A stretch of 8,637 nucleotides of DNA from an uncultured Clostridia bacterium (GCA_947567585.1 CANONE010000090.1:1-8637), one strand, 5' to 3'; positions 1 to 5,755 are shown, numbered from the stretch's first letter. The notes: generated by a model not told the origin, from the sequence alone. Translations and numbers: made by a program.

Positions 1-824
1 TCCCGACCTCCAGTACTCCTACATCCATAGTTTACGCTGGTAGCGTTTGCAAACAGATTCGCCCAGACCCTAAAAGTACATCTACCCGTTTCGAGGGCGG
101 GTACAGTGCAGAATGGCGCTGTTATCATGGTTGGGTGCGGGTGATATAAGTTAATAGTACCTGACCAAGAGATCACCACTTCATCCCCAGCTCTGCCTAC
201 CGCTTCTATAGCGTCCAGAACAGAGGCAATTACATCCGCTGCCTTTTCATCTACAGCAGGCGCTACAGGGGACGCCCCCTCGGCTGGGGCGCTTTGCGCT
301 TTCTCATAGGCCGCCAAGGCGGGCATGCCGTCTTTGATCTTCTTCTCGAAGTCCGCCCCGGGCAGTTCCCAGCCAGGGAACAGGTCTTCAAAGCGGGGGC
401 TTATAAAGAAAACTTTATTGTTTATGTCCTGAACGCCGGTTATGGTCTCACAGCCCACCGTCCATCCGGAAACCTTGGGATTATACATTACTTGATACCG
501 GGCCATCCGGATTTTTGTTTTCATCTCCGGCGTGGCGCTGTCCAAATCCGAATAGGCCAGCTCCAGAAGCTCCGGGTCGATGTCCCAGGAACGGGGCGTA
601 GGGGCCTCCACCATGCTCCAGCCGATTTCCGCCAAAGCCTCGGCGTAGGCTTCCTCCAGAGCTTCTCCCCGCAGGGAATCGGGGATGTCGCTGACCGCCT
701 CGTCAAATTCAAGCATTAGGTTCATAGCCTCGTAGCTGGTAAGGACGTCGTCCTCGGCTGAGGCTGTGAGGGCGAATAGCCCCATCACAAAAGCGGCGAA
801 AACAGTAACCAGAACCTTTTTCAT
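1..824 (-). CDS. Secreted protein of unknown family, C-terminus beyond window
   Basis: The minus-strand frame from ATG at 824 stays open for 274 codons and runs off the left edge, so the protein is partial. The first 23 residues are a Sec signal peptide: MKK, a hydrophobic core (VLVTVFAAFVMGLFALT), then an Ala-Ser-Ala site at 21-23. There is no lipobox cysteine, so the product is predicted to be exported and released. Residues 24-176 are acidic and partly helical. Residues 178-192 form an Ala/Pro-rich linker. Residues 214-274 alternate polar and hydrophobic residues like a beta-rich domain and hold cysteines 239, 249 and 268. A GGGAGG ribosome binding site (834-839) lies 9 nt before the ATG, and a consensus promoter lies upstream. 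I do not recognise the family. The last 180 nt of the window edge are about 49% GC by hand count, against 67% in 241-300. The existence of the gene is well supported; its function is unknown. Confidence 0.82.
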   Translation of the reverse strand, partial: MKKVLVTVFAAFVMGLFALTASAEDDVLTSYEAMNLMLEFDEAVSDIPDSLRGEALEEAYAEALAEIGWSMVEAPTPRSWDIDPELLELAYSDLDSATPEMKTKIRMARYQVMYNPKVSGWTVGCETITGVQDINNKVFFISPRFEDLFPGWELPGADFEKKIKDGMPALAAYEKAQSAPAEGASPVAPAVDEKAADVIASVLDAIEAVGRAGDEVVISWSGTINLYHPHPTMITAPFCTVPALETGRCTFRVWANLFANATSVNYGCRSTGGR

Positions 825-907
825 AATTTCTAACCTCCCATCACGTGATCTGCGTGGGGACACATGCGTTCTCCACAGAGCGCAGACATTCCTACCGCCC
901 TATATAC

Positions 908-936
908 AGTATAGCGCTGGGTTTATATAATGTCAA
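908..936 (-). promoter_or_regulatory. Sigma-A promoter for the secreted-protein gene
   Basis: Read on the minus strand, TTGACA (931-936) is followed after exactly 17 nt by TATACT (908-913). This is a perfect -35 and a 5/6 -10 match at ideal spacing. The expected start of transcription is near 901, giving a 5' untranslated region of about 75 nt. That leader contains the 10-bp palindrome ATCACGTGAT (840-849) just before the ribosome binding site. Confidence 0.88.
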
Positions 937-1014
937 CGCATTTTCGTCATAATACTAACAAATAATAAAATTTACAAATCCGCAAAGTGAATATAGCAAA
1001 AAAGTGCGCCGCCT

Positions 1015-1044
1015 GGTTCAAAAGAGGCATACCTCTTTTGAACC
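1015..1044. repeat. Perfect 13-bp inverted repeat, 4-nt loop
   Basis: The arms GGTTCAAAAGAGG (1015-1027) and CCTCTTTTGAACC (1032-1044) are perfectly complementary around the loop CATA. The element sits between two divergent promoters and does not directly follow any gene. On the minus strand a T6 run occurs about 11 nt after the stem, too far for a standard intrinsic terminator. It could be a regulator site, a terminator for an unseen transcript, or the relic of a palindromic element. Confidence 0.7.
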
Positions 1045-1096
1045 GTGTTAACTATAAAAGCGCGATTTTAAGAGGCGGGCATAAACCCAAAACCGC

Positions 1097-1147
1097 GCTG
1101 GAAAGGCCGTCTCTGGCAAGCCCCTAAGGCGGAAAAGCGGCAGGGGA
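1097..1147. repeat. Fragment resembling the recR-smpB intergenic repeat
   Basis: TGGAAAGGCCG (1099-1109) followed by CTGGC after 3 nt matches the reverse complement of the 4580-4599 region. AAAAGCGGCAGGG (1133-1145) matches 4552-4564 exactly, in the opposite relative orientation. CCCCT at 1121-1125 can pair with AGGGG at 1142-1146 to make a hairpin. No open reading frame is plausible here. I read it as a rearranged piece of a dispersed repeat. Short GC-rich matches could also arise by chance, so confidence is limited. Confidence 0.4.
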
Positions 1148-1220
1148 AAAGGAAAGTTCTGAAGCTTTCACGCAGGTAAGCTGAGCAGTGGAATTTTGCG
1201 TTTTAGCGAAAAAATACGGG

Positions 1221-1249
1221 TTGAAAACTTGAATGGGTTATGGTATAAT
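1221..1249 (+). promoter_or_regulatory. Sigma-A promoter of the SRP RNA-dnaX unit
   Basis: TTGAAA (1221-1226) and a perfect TATAAT (1244-1249) are separated by 17 nt. The start of transcription should be near 1256. No other convincing promoter lies between here and dnaX, so this one probably drives both the SRP RNA precursor and the downstream genes. Confidence 0.88.
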
Positions 1250-1255
1250 AGATGC

Positions 1256-1491
1256 CGTAACAATTCGTATTTCCTTTCGCGCGTTTATACGGCAAAACTG
1301 GCAGGCGTTCTAAAGTCTGTTTTAAAACCGGAGAAATGCCAGAATTTTCGTTGAAAACGGAACAGATTCAAGGAAAAACCGCAGGAAAGGCTGTCGCCTT
1401 TCGAGGATTTTTGACACAGAAGACGTCCATTTGGGACGAAAAGACGGTTTTTCGGAGTTTTAAAGCAGACTCTAGCGCTGGCGCTGGACGT
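1256..1491 (+). other. Structured untranslated leader before the SRP RNA
   Basis: About 235 nt lie between the predicted transcript start and the SRP RNA, with no credible coding region. Several helices can form: GCCGTA (1254-1259) with TACGGC (1288-1293); CTGGCA (1298-1303) with TGCCAG (1337-1342); GAAAGGC (1385-1391) with GCCTTTC (1396-1402); CGTCC (1424-1428) with GGACG (1434-1438); and CGAAAA (1437-1442) with TTTTCG (1449-1454), which competes with the previous one. I do not recognise a riboswitch class. A plausible role is a precursor segment removed during SRP RNA maturation, as is known for the Bacillus scRNA; that is inference. Confidence 0.45.
1385..1412 (+). terminator. Possible attenuator hairpin in the leader
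   Basis: A 7-bp perfect stem, GAAAGGC with GCCTTTC around a TGTC loop, is followed after GAGGA by five thymidines (1408-1412). The 5-nt gap between stem and T-run makes it weaker than a standard intrinsic terminator. If it works it would limit transcription into the SRP RNA and dnaX. It may equally be only a processing structure. Confidence 0.3.
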
Positions 1492-1620
1492 TGGTGGGAT
1501 ATGTGGGCGGACAGGTCTGCGCGGCGGAAGGCCGTGAACCATGTCAGGCGGGGAACCGAGCAGCATTAAGCGGAAGCTCCCGGGCGATGCAGGCTGCCTG
1601 TCCGCTCACATATCCCACTA
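1492..1620 (+). ncRNA. ffs: Signal recognition particle RNA, short bacterial type
   Basis: This RNA pairs with Ffh to form the signal recognition particle, which targets nascent membrane and secreted proteins. The diagnostic domain IV is clear: GAACCATGTCAGG (1536-1548), a CGG-GGAA-CCG GNRA tetraloop hairpin (1549-1558), then AGCAGCATTAAG (1559-1570). The 5' arm 1494-1515 and 3' arm 1597-1618 form a 22-bp helix with a single G-U pair, which closes the molecule. Because the ends meet in this helix there is no Alu domain, so it is the roughly 100-130 nt form and not the roughly 270 nt Bacillus form. A T5 run follows at 1621-1625, so the closing helix may also act as a terminator or slow polymerase. 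Location directly upstream of dnaX matches many Firmicutes. The exact mature ends are estimates. Confidence 0.94.
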
Positions 1621-1627
1621 TTTTTAT

Positions 1628-1643
1628 CCTCTTGCGCAAGAGG
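1628..1643 (+). promoter_or_regulatory. Palindromic hairpin overlapping the dnaX ribosome binding site
   Basis: CCTCTTGCGCAAGAGG is a perfect 16-nt palindrome able to form a 6-bp stem with a GCGC loop. Its 3' arm includes the first three bases of the AGGAGGTGG Shine-Dalgarno (1641-1649), so folding would partly hide the ribosome binding site of dnaX. It could alternatively be a processing site separating the SRP RNA from the dnaX message. Confidence 0.5.
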
Positions 1644-1655
1644 AGGTGGCAAGAC

Positions 1656-3326
1656 GTGTATAAAGTTCTCTACCGAAAATACCGCCCCCGTTTCTTTGCC
1701 GACGTGGTGGGCCAGCCTCAGGTGACGCTTACCTTGAAAAGCGAGCTCACCCGGGGCCGGGTGGCCCATGCTTACCTGTTTACCGGTTCCCGGGGGACAG
1801 GCAAGACTACCTGCGCCAAAATCCTTTCCCGGGCTGTAAACTGCCTCTCTCCTGTGGACGGAGACCCCTGCGGCCAATGCGAGATCTGCCGGGGGCTGGA
1901 GGAGGGCTCCGTTCTGGACGTGGTGGAGATCGACGCGGCCAGCAACAACGGCGTGGAGAGCATCCGCACCCTGATCGAGGAGGCCAGCTTTACGCCGGCC
2001 GCGGCCAGATACCGGGTTTATATTATCGACGAGGTACACATGCTCAGCGTGCAGGCGTTTAACGCGCTTTTGAAGACGCTGGAGGAACCTCCTGCCCATG
2101 TGGTGTTTATTTTAGCTACCACAGAGGTCCACAAGCTTTTGCCCACGATCCTCTCCCGCTGCCAGCGCTTTGACTTTCATAGAATCGAGCCGGAGCTGAT
2201 TGCCGGCAGATTGGAGGAAGTCTGCGGCCAGGAAGGGGCGGAAATCGACAGGGAGGCGGGGCTGCTGATCGCCCGTCTGGCGGATGGGGCCATGCGGGAT
2301 GCCCTCTCTTTATTGGACCAGTGCTTGGGGCGGGGCCGACATGTGACGCTGGAAACCGTACAGGAGACTGCGGGAGTAACGGCGAGGGAGTATCTGGGGG
2401 AGCTGGCCCAGGCCGTGGCGGACCGGGACCCAGGCCCAGCCCTTGAGGGTATTGGGCGGCTGCACAGGGAGTCTAAGGATCTAAACCGGTTATGCGGGGA
2501 GCTGGCGGAGTACTTTCGTGGCCTGATGCTCTGCAAAACAATGCGAAACCCTGGACCCCTTTTGCAGAGTTCCGCCTCGGAGCGGGAAACCATGGAACGG
2601 CAGGCCCAGGCTATGAGCTTAGCGGACGTGCTCCATGGGCTGGATACCTTTGAAGAGACGCTGAATAAAATGCGCTATGGAAACCAGCGCACCCAGCTGG
2701 AGATGGCTTTTGTGCGCCTGTGCTCTCCGGAACTGGACGCCGGCCCCCAGGCGATTCTGCGGCGGTTGGAGGCATTAGAGCGGGGCGGGGCCGCCGCTTT
2801 GGAGGCCGGTGAAGTGGAACGCATCCAGCCCGCGGTCCCGGTTCCCTCTTCCCGGACCATCGGCCTGGACGCCCTGGACGACCCGCCTCCGCCTAAAGAG
2901 CCGCCCCGGGTTTCTCCCGCGCCGCCCCCCCGGCCAACGCCTCCGGATCCCCCTAAGGAGCCTACCCCGCCCGCTAAGCAGGCCCTGGATATCGCGGGGC
3001 TGTCAGCAGGGGCGGAACGGTTTATGGACTGGCCTGAGATTATGCAGGTGATTAAGGGCGCGGCTAAAAGCGTAGCCATGGCCTTTGAAGGCAGCGCAGC
3101 CTATGTCAATGGCGACTACCTGCTGATTGACGCACCTGAGATCGCCTTTGACCTTATGAAAAAGCACGAACAAAGGGACCGCCTGCGGGAGGCCGTACGC
3201 CAGGTAACCGGCCGGGTGTACAAATTAGGCCCCTACCGCAGGCCCGCCGCGCCGCAAGAAGAGGACCCCCTAGAGGCCCTTGCCCAGCGTGCCAAAGCAG
3301 CCGGGGTACCTGTTGAGGAAGAGTAA
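1656..3326 (+). CDS. dnaX: DNA polymerase III clamp-loader subunit gamma/tau
   Basis: DnaX is the AAA+ motor of the clamp loader, which opens and places the beta sliding clamp on primed DNA during replication. The 556-residue product begins (M)YKVLYRKYRPRFFADVVGQ, the standard family start. It shows Walker A GSRGTGKT (44-51), a zinc site of Cys63, Cys72, Cys75 and Cys78, Walker B with IIDEVH (123-128), and a sensor/arginine-finger SRC motif (167-169). The clamp-loader collar helices follow to about 360. A proline-rich linker (about 410-440) leads to a C-terminal tau-type domain (about 450-530). I chose GTG at 1656 because AGGAGGTGG lies just upstream and homology starts there. The same frame stays open back to TTG at 1491, but that would translate the SRP RNA. 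No A6-G slippery site for a programmed gamma/tau frameshift was seen. Confidence 0.97.
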   Translation: MYKVLYRKYRPRFFADVVGQPQVTLTLKSELTRGRVAHAYLFTGSRGTGKTTCAKILSRAVNCLSPVDGDPCGQCEICRGLEEGSVLDVVEIDAASNNGVESIRTLIEEASFTPAAARYRVYIIDEVHMLSVQAFNALLKTLEEPPAHVVFILATTEVHKLLPTILSRCQRFDFHRIEPELIAGRLEEVCGQEGAEIDREAGLLIARLADGAMRDALSLLDQCLGRGRHVTLETVQETAGVTAREYLGELAQAVADRDPGPALEGIGRLHRESKDLNRLCGELAEYFRGLMLCKTMRNPGPLLQSSASERETMERQAQAMSLADVLHGLDTFEETLNKMRYGNQRTQLEMAFVRLCSPELDAGPQAILRRLEALERGGAAALEAGEVERIQPAVPVPSSRTIGLDALDDPPPPKEPPRVSPAPPPRPTPPDPPKEPTPPAKQALDIAGLSAGAERFMDWPEIMQVIKGAAKSVAMAFEGSAAYVNGDYLLIDAPEIAFDLMKKHEQRDRLREAVRQVTGRVYKLGPYRRPAAPQEEDPLEALAQRAKAAGVPVEEE

Positions 3327-3364
3327 CGCAAAAGCAGCGAACCTTTCGCTCCGCCCAATAAGCT

Positions 3365-3415
3365 GCCGGCACGGAATGGAGATAACGCCAAAAAATTGTC
3401 GTCTTATCTGCCGGC
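3365..3415 (+). other. Hairpin-forming spacer between dnaX and ebfC
   Basis: GCCGGC (3365-3370) can pair with GCCGGC (3410-3415), and AGATAA (3380-3385) with TTATCT (3404-3409), giving a two-part stem with a 9-nt one-sided internal loop. A second imperfect hairpin follows: AGACC-C-TT with AAGGTCT around GCCCC, in 3429-3450. Neither has a following T-run, so I do not call a terminator. The 150-nt spacer is long for this gene pair and may tune mRNA stability. Confidence 0.4.
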
Positions 3416-3477
3416 CGGACCGGTAGACGAGACCCTTGCCCCAAGGTCTAAAAAGAATAAACGCACAGGAGGAATTC

Positions 3478-3831
3478 ATGATGAAAGCTAGACTGCCGCA
3501 GGGATATAATACGCCCGGGGCGGCTAATTTACAGCAGCTGGCCCGTCAGGCCCAAAAGATGCAGGAACAGATGGAGGCTATTACAGCGGAATTAGAGGAA
3601 AAGGAGTATTCGGCGGCAGCGGGGGGAGACGCCGTGAAAGCTACCGTTACCGGAAAGCTGGAGGTAAAGTCTGTGGAGATGAAGCCGGAGGTTATTGATC
3701 CGGAGGACGCGGAAATGCTGGGCGATCTGGTGACTGCCGCTGTCAACGAGGCCCTTCGCGCCGCCGCGAAGGAAAAGGACGAGCGGCTGTCCGCTGTATC
3801 CGGCGGCATGGGCGTGCCCGGCCTGTTTTGA
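3478..3831 (+). CDS. ebfC: YbaB/EbfC family nucleoid-associated DNA-binding protein
   Basis: Members of this family are small dimeric DNA-binding proteins, called YaaK in Bacillus and EbfC in Borrelia, and are almost always encoded between dnaX and recR. The 117-residue product has the family layout. A long N-terminal helix (about 16-43: NLQQLARQAQKMQEQM and AELEEKEY) forms a coiled-coil-like arm. A small beta domain follows with AGGDAVKATVTGKLEVKSVEM, then the IDPEDAEMLGDLVTAAVNEA helix. It ends in the usual Gly/Met/Pro-rich tail GGMGVPGLF. An AGGAGG site (3467-3472) lies 5 nt before ATG 3478 and 8 nt before a second ATG at 3481, so either could be used. The stop overlaps the start of recR. 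Confidence 0.95.
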   Translation: MMKARLPQGYNTPGAANLQQLARQAQKMQEQMEAITAELEEKEYSAAAGGDAVKATVTGKLEVKSVEMKPEVIDPEDAEMLGDLVTAAVNEALRAAAKEKDERLSAVSGGMGVPGLF

Positions 3832-4430
3832 TGGACCGGTATCATGTGGCTCCTCTGGAGGCCCTGGTGGAAAAGTTTGAGAGCCTTCCGGGGATTGGAC
3901 ACAAGACCGCGCAGCGTCTGGCTTATCATGTGCTGGGCATGGGGGAGGCAGAGGCCCAGGCTTTTGCCCAGGCGGTTTTAGAAGCCCACGAGAAAATTCA
4001 TTACTGCCCTGTCTGCTGCAACCTTACCGATGGCGAGCTGTGCCCTGTGTGCCGCAGCGCCGTCCGGGACCGGGGGCTTATTTGCGTGGTGGAGGACCCC
4101 AAAGACGTGTTTGCCATAGAGCGGGCCGGAGAGTATAATGGGATGTATCATGTCCTGCATGGCGCGATCTCTCCCTTGTCCGGCGTGGGCCCCGACCAGC
4201 TTCGGATCAAGGAGCTGCTGGCTCGGGTAGGTCCGGAGGTAAAGGAGGTTATTATGGCCACCAATCCCACTGTGGAAGGGGAGGCTACCGCCATGTACAT
4301 CTCCCGGCTGCTAAAGCCTTTGGGCGTTGTGGTAACCCGCCTAGCCTACGGCATCCCCGTAGGCGGCGACCTGGAATACGCCGACGAGGTCACCCTCCAG
4401 CGCGCCCTGGAGGGCCGCCGGGAATTGTAA
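3831..4430 (+). CDS. recR: Recombination mediator protein RecR
   Basis: RecR acts with RecO and RecF to load RecA onto single-stranded gaps during DNA repair. The 199 residues match the usual family length. Visible parts are the helix-hairpin-helix SLPGIGHKTAQRLAYHV (18-34), the four-cysteine zinc finger CPVC...CPVC (Cys59, 62, 71, 74), a Toprim domain starting LICVVEDPKDVFAIE (about 83-97) with ATNPTVEGEATA (143-154), and the C-terminal AYGIPVGGDLEYADEVTLQRAL motif split over 172-193. ATG 3831 shares its A with the ebfC stop (TGATG). No clear ribosome binding site precedes it, so translation is probably coupled to ebfC. A TTG one codon upstream is in frame but less likely. Confidence 0.97.
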   Translation: MDRYHVAPLEALVEKFESLPGIGHKTAQRLAYHVLGMGEAEAQAFAQAVLEAHEKIHYCPVCCNLTDGELCPVCRSAVRDRGLICVVEDPKDVFAIERAGEYNGMYHVLHGAISPLSGVGPDQLRIKELLARVGPEVKEVIMATNPTVEGEATAMYISRLLKPLGVVVTRLAYGIPVGGDLEYADEVTLQRALEGRREL

Positions 4431-4504
4431 GGCGGCCGGACAGCCAAACCCCCTGTAAAATTTCCGCGCCGCCCCGCAAGCCGCCGGTACTGAATCAAAA
4501 AACA

Positions 4505-4564
4505 GAATGAAAGTTTCGCGGCTTCGCGCGGCGAACGTCATCACCTTCTTCAAAAGCGGCAGGG
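4505..4564 (+). repeat. Dispersed intergenic repeat, copy A
   Basis: Over 4510-4564 this matches the reverse complement of 7659-7715 at about 50 of 57 aligned positions, with five mismatches and two one-base gaps. The longest exact block is the 20-nt GCGAACGTCATCACCTTCTT (4531-4550, and 7675-7694 on the other strand). It lies in the 231-nt recR-smpB spacer, which has no promoter that I can see. The motif CTTCGCGC-RGCGAA within it is itself partly palindromic. Flanking GC-rich sequence to about 4600 may belong to the same element. Confidence 0.75.
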
Positions 4565-4639
4565 TTTGAGGGCCAGGACCGCCAGCGGCGGCCTTTCCAA
4601 GCCGGCCGGCGCGGCAGCGGATACTCAGCGCCCCAAGTC

Positions 4640-4652
4640 CTCCTGAAAGGAG
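4640..4652 (+). promoter_or_regulatory. smpB ribosome binding site within a small hairpin
   Basis: CTCCT (4640-4644) pairs with AGGAG (4648-4652) around GAA. AAAGGAG (4646-4652) is the Shine-Dalgarno of smpB, with 9 nt to the ATG. The 5-bp stem would hide it in part. The stem is short, so any effect on translation would be modest. Confidence 0.45.
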
Positions 4653-4661
4653 AATGCAGCC

Positions 4662-5129
4662 ATGCCCGGAAAAGAGAACGCCAAAACCATTGCGCAGAAT
4701 AAGAAAGCGTATCACGACTATTTTGTAGAAGAAAGCCTGGAAGCCGGCATTGAGCTGGTGGGCACAGAGGTAAAGTCCCTGCGCCAGGGCCGGGCGAACC
4801 TAAAGGACTCCTGGTGCTCGGTGGTAGGCGGAGAGATGCTTCTCAACGGCTGCCACATCAGCCAATACGACTTTGGAAACATCTTTAACAAGGACCCGCT
4901 GCGGGTACGGCGCCTGCTGCTGCATAAGCGGGAAATTATGCGCTTGTACGGTCTTGTGAAGCAGCAGGGCTATTCCCTGATTCCCTTATCCCTGTATTTT
5001 AAAGGGAGCCGGGTAAAGGTGCAGATTGGCCTGTGCAAGGGCAAGAAGCTCTATGACAAGCGGGCGGATATGGCCGAGCGGGCCGCCAAGCGCGCCATTG
5101 AGCGAGCGGTGAAGGAGCAGAACCGCTGA
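4662..5129 (+). CDS. smpB: SsrA (tmRNA)-binding protein SmpB
   Basis: SmpB binds tmRNA and brings it to stalled ribosomes for trans-translation. The 155-residue product fits the usual 150-160. Family hallmarks are NKKAYHDYFVEESLEAGIEL near 10-30, GTEVKSLRQGRANLKDSW near 35-52, GCHISQYDFGNIFNKDPLR near 63-82, LLLHKREI, and the basic tail with KGKKLYDKRADMAERAAKR, which enters the decoding centre. The start at ATG 4662 has AAAGGAG 9 nt upstream. It follows recR after 231 nt with no visible promoter or terminator between, so it may be read through from the dnaX unit. In Bacillus smpB sits next to rnr, so this neighbourhood differs. The ssrA gene itself is not in the window. Confidence 0.97.
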   Translation: MPGKENAKTIAQNKKAYHDYFVEESLEAGIELVGTEVKSLRQGRANLKDSWCSVVGGEMLLNGCHISQYDFGNIFNKDPLRVRRLLLHKREIMRLYGLVKQQGYSLIPLSLYFKGSRVKVQIGLCKGKKLYDKRADMAERAAKRAIERAVKEQNR

Positions 5130-5149
5130 TTTCAAAAAATGGGGACAGC

Positions 5150-5188
5150 AAAGCATAGGCATTTCCGCAAGGATGCCTATGCTTTTTG
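5150..5188 (+). terminator. Intrinsic terminator after smpB
   Basis: A 13-bp stem, AAAGCATAGGCAT (5150-5162) with ATGCCTATGCTTT (5173-5185), is capped by CC-GCAA-GG with a GNRA loop. It ends in a T5 run (5183-5187), 20 nt after the smpB stop. On the minus strand it could also serve the convergent small gene ending at 5225: a T6 run lies about 10 nt beyond the stem there, so termination in that direction would be weaker. Confidence 0.92.
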
Positions 5189-5224
5189 CATCTTCCGTTC
5201 TGATACAGGGGCCAGGGCCGGCGG

Positions 5225-5545
5225 TTACATCAACATGTATTCCGCAGGGATAATCTCCACCACGTCGCCGTCCTCCCCGCTGCCTTTCACCATCAGGTTC
5301 AGCAGAGTGAAGCTGAATAATTCCATCTGCCCGGACCGGCTTTGGGATGGAGCTAGAAACACGGAGTAATAGGCGCGGTTCAGTAAGCAGCCGGCATTTT
5401 CAAAAACATCGTCGTCCAGCACCTGGCATCGCAGCAGTTCATCCGGGCTTTTTGGCTCTTCTGTAGGCCGCGCCTTGTCCTGGAACCATGTCAGGTAGCT
5501 GGCATATACGGATTCAAAGTTATTCCCATTTTTAATTGCTTTCAT
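5225..5545 (-). CDS. Small hypothetical protein of 106 residues
   Basis: I do not recognise this protein. It is soluble-looking, with no signal peptide or membrane segment. It begins MKAIKNGNNFESVYASYLTW, has a charged stretch ending PKSPDELLRCQVLDDDVFE, a central NRAYYSVFLAPSQ, and an acidic tail ending VVEIIPAEYMLM. I chose ATG 5545 because GAGGGTG sits 6 nt upstream. An in-frame GTG at 5554 would add three residues but overlaps that site. Support for its reality comes from a TATAAT extended -10 promoter upstream and a terminator hairpin shared with smpB downstream. It stands alone between two unrelated units, so context does not suggest a role. Confidence 0.72.
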   Translation of the reverse strand: MKAIKNGNNFESVYASYLTWFQDKARPTEEPKSPDELLRCQVLDDDVFENAGCLLNRAYYSVFLAPSQSRSGQMELFSFTLLNLMVKGSGEDGDVVEIIPAEYMLM

Positions 5546-5621
5546 TTTGTTCACCCTCGTAAAGGCGGATATTTCACCGCCCCCTTAATCAATAATTTTC
5601 CCTCGCATAAGAGACAAGGTT

Positions 5622-5630
5622 ATTATATCA
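5622..5630 (-). promoter_or_regulatory. Extended -10 promoter of the small hypothetical gene
   Basis: On the minus strand, TGATATAAT gives a perfect TATAAT (5622-5627) preceded by the TGn extended -10 element (5628-5630). The -35 hexamer at 17-nt spacing would be ACTTCA (5645-5650), a poor match, which fits an extended -10 promoter or one needing an activator. Transcription should start near 5615, leaving a leader of about 70 nt. Confidence 0.72.
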
Positions 5631-5643
5631 CACAAAGATTAGA

Positions 5644-5658
5644 GTGAAGTCTATTCAC
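5644..5658. promoter_or_regulatory. Candidate operator at the -35 position
   Basis: GTGAA-GTCTA-TTCAC is a 5-bp inverted repeat with a 5-nt spacer, lying exactly across the weak -35 position of the extended -10 promoter. That placement suits a dimeric regulator. The arms are short, so chance is possible. Confidence 0.35.
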
Positions 5659-5755
5659 GAGAAATATAAAAAATTTATTTTAAAACTTTCGGCCGAATAT
5701 ACAGCAAAATTTTGTTTGTTTTATTCAAAAAAGTTATATCAGGAATCCTTCAAAC

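Noticed and set aside
294..719. Plus-strand reading frame of 141 codons
   Set aside because: It is antisense to the secreted-protein gene, which has a signal peptide, ribosome binding site and promoter; this frame has none of these.
1015..1020. GGTTCA considered as a tRNA T-loop
   Set aside because: No acceptor stem, anticodon arm or D-arm can be placed around it; it is part of the perfect inverted repeat.
1285..1569. Overlapping frames of 93 and 77 codons on opposite strands
   Set aside because: They lie in the untranslated leader and run into the SRP RNA, with no ribosome binding site and no sensible protein features.
1566..2099. Minus-strand 177-codon frame, and other antisense frames across dnaX
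   Set aside because: They are shadows of the strongly conserved dnaX frame in GC-rich DNA.
3155..3170. A-run in dnaX considered as a gamma/tau programmed frameshift site
   Set aside because: The run is only five A (ATGAAAAAGC), lacks the A6-G slippery heptamer, and lies near the C-terminus and not before the tau domain.
5139..5369. Plus-strand 76-codon frame after smpB
   Set aside because: It starts inside the terminator hairpin region and is antisense to the small minus-strand gene.
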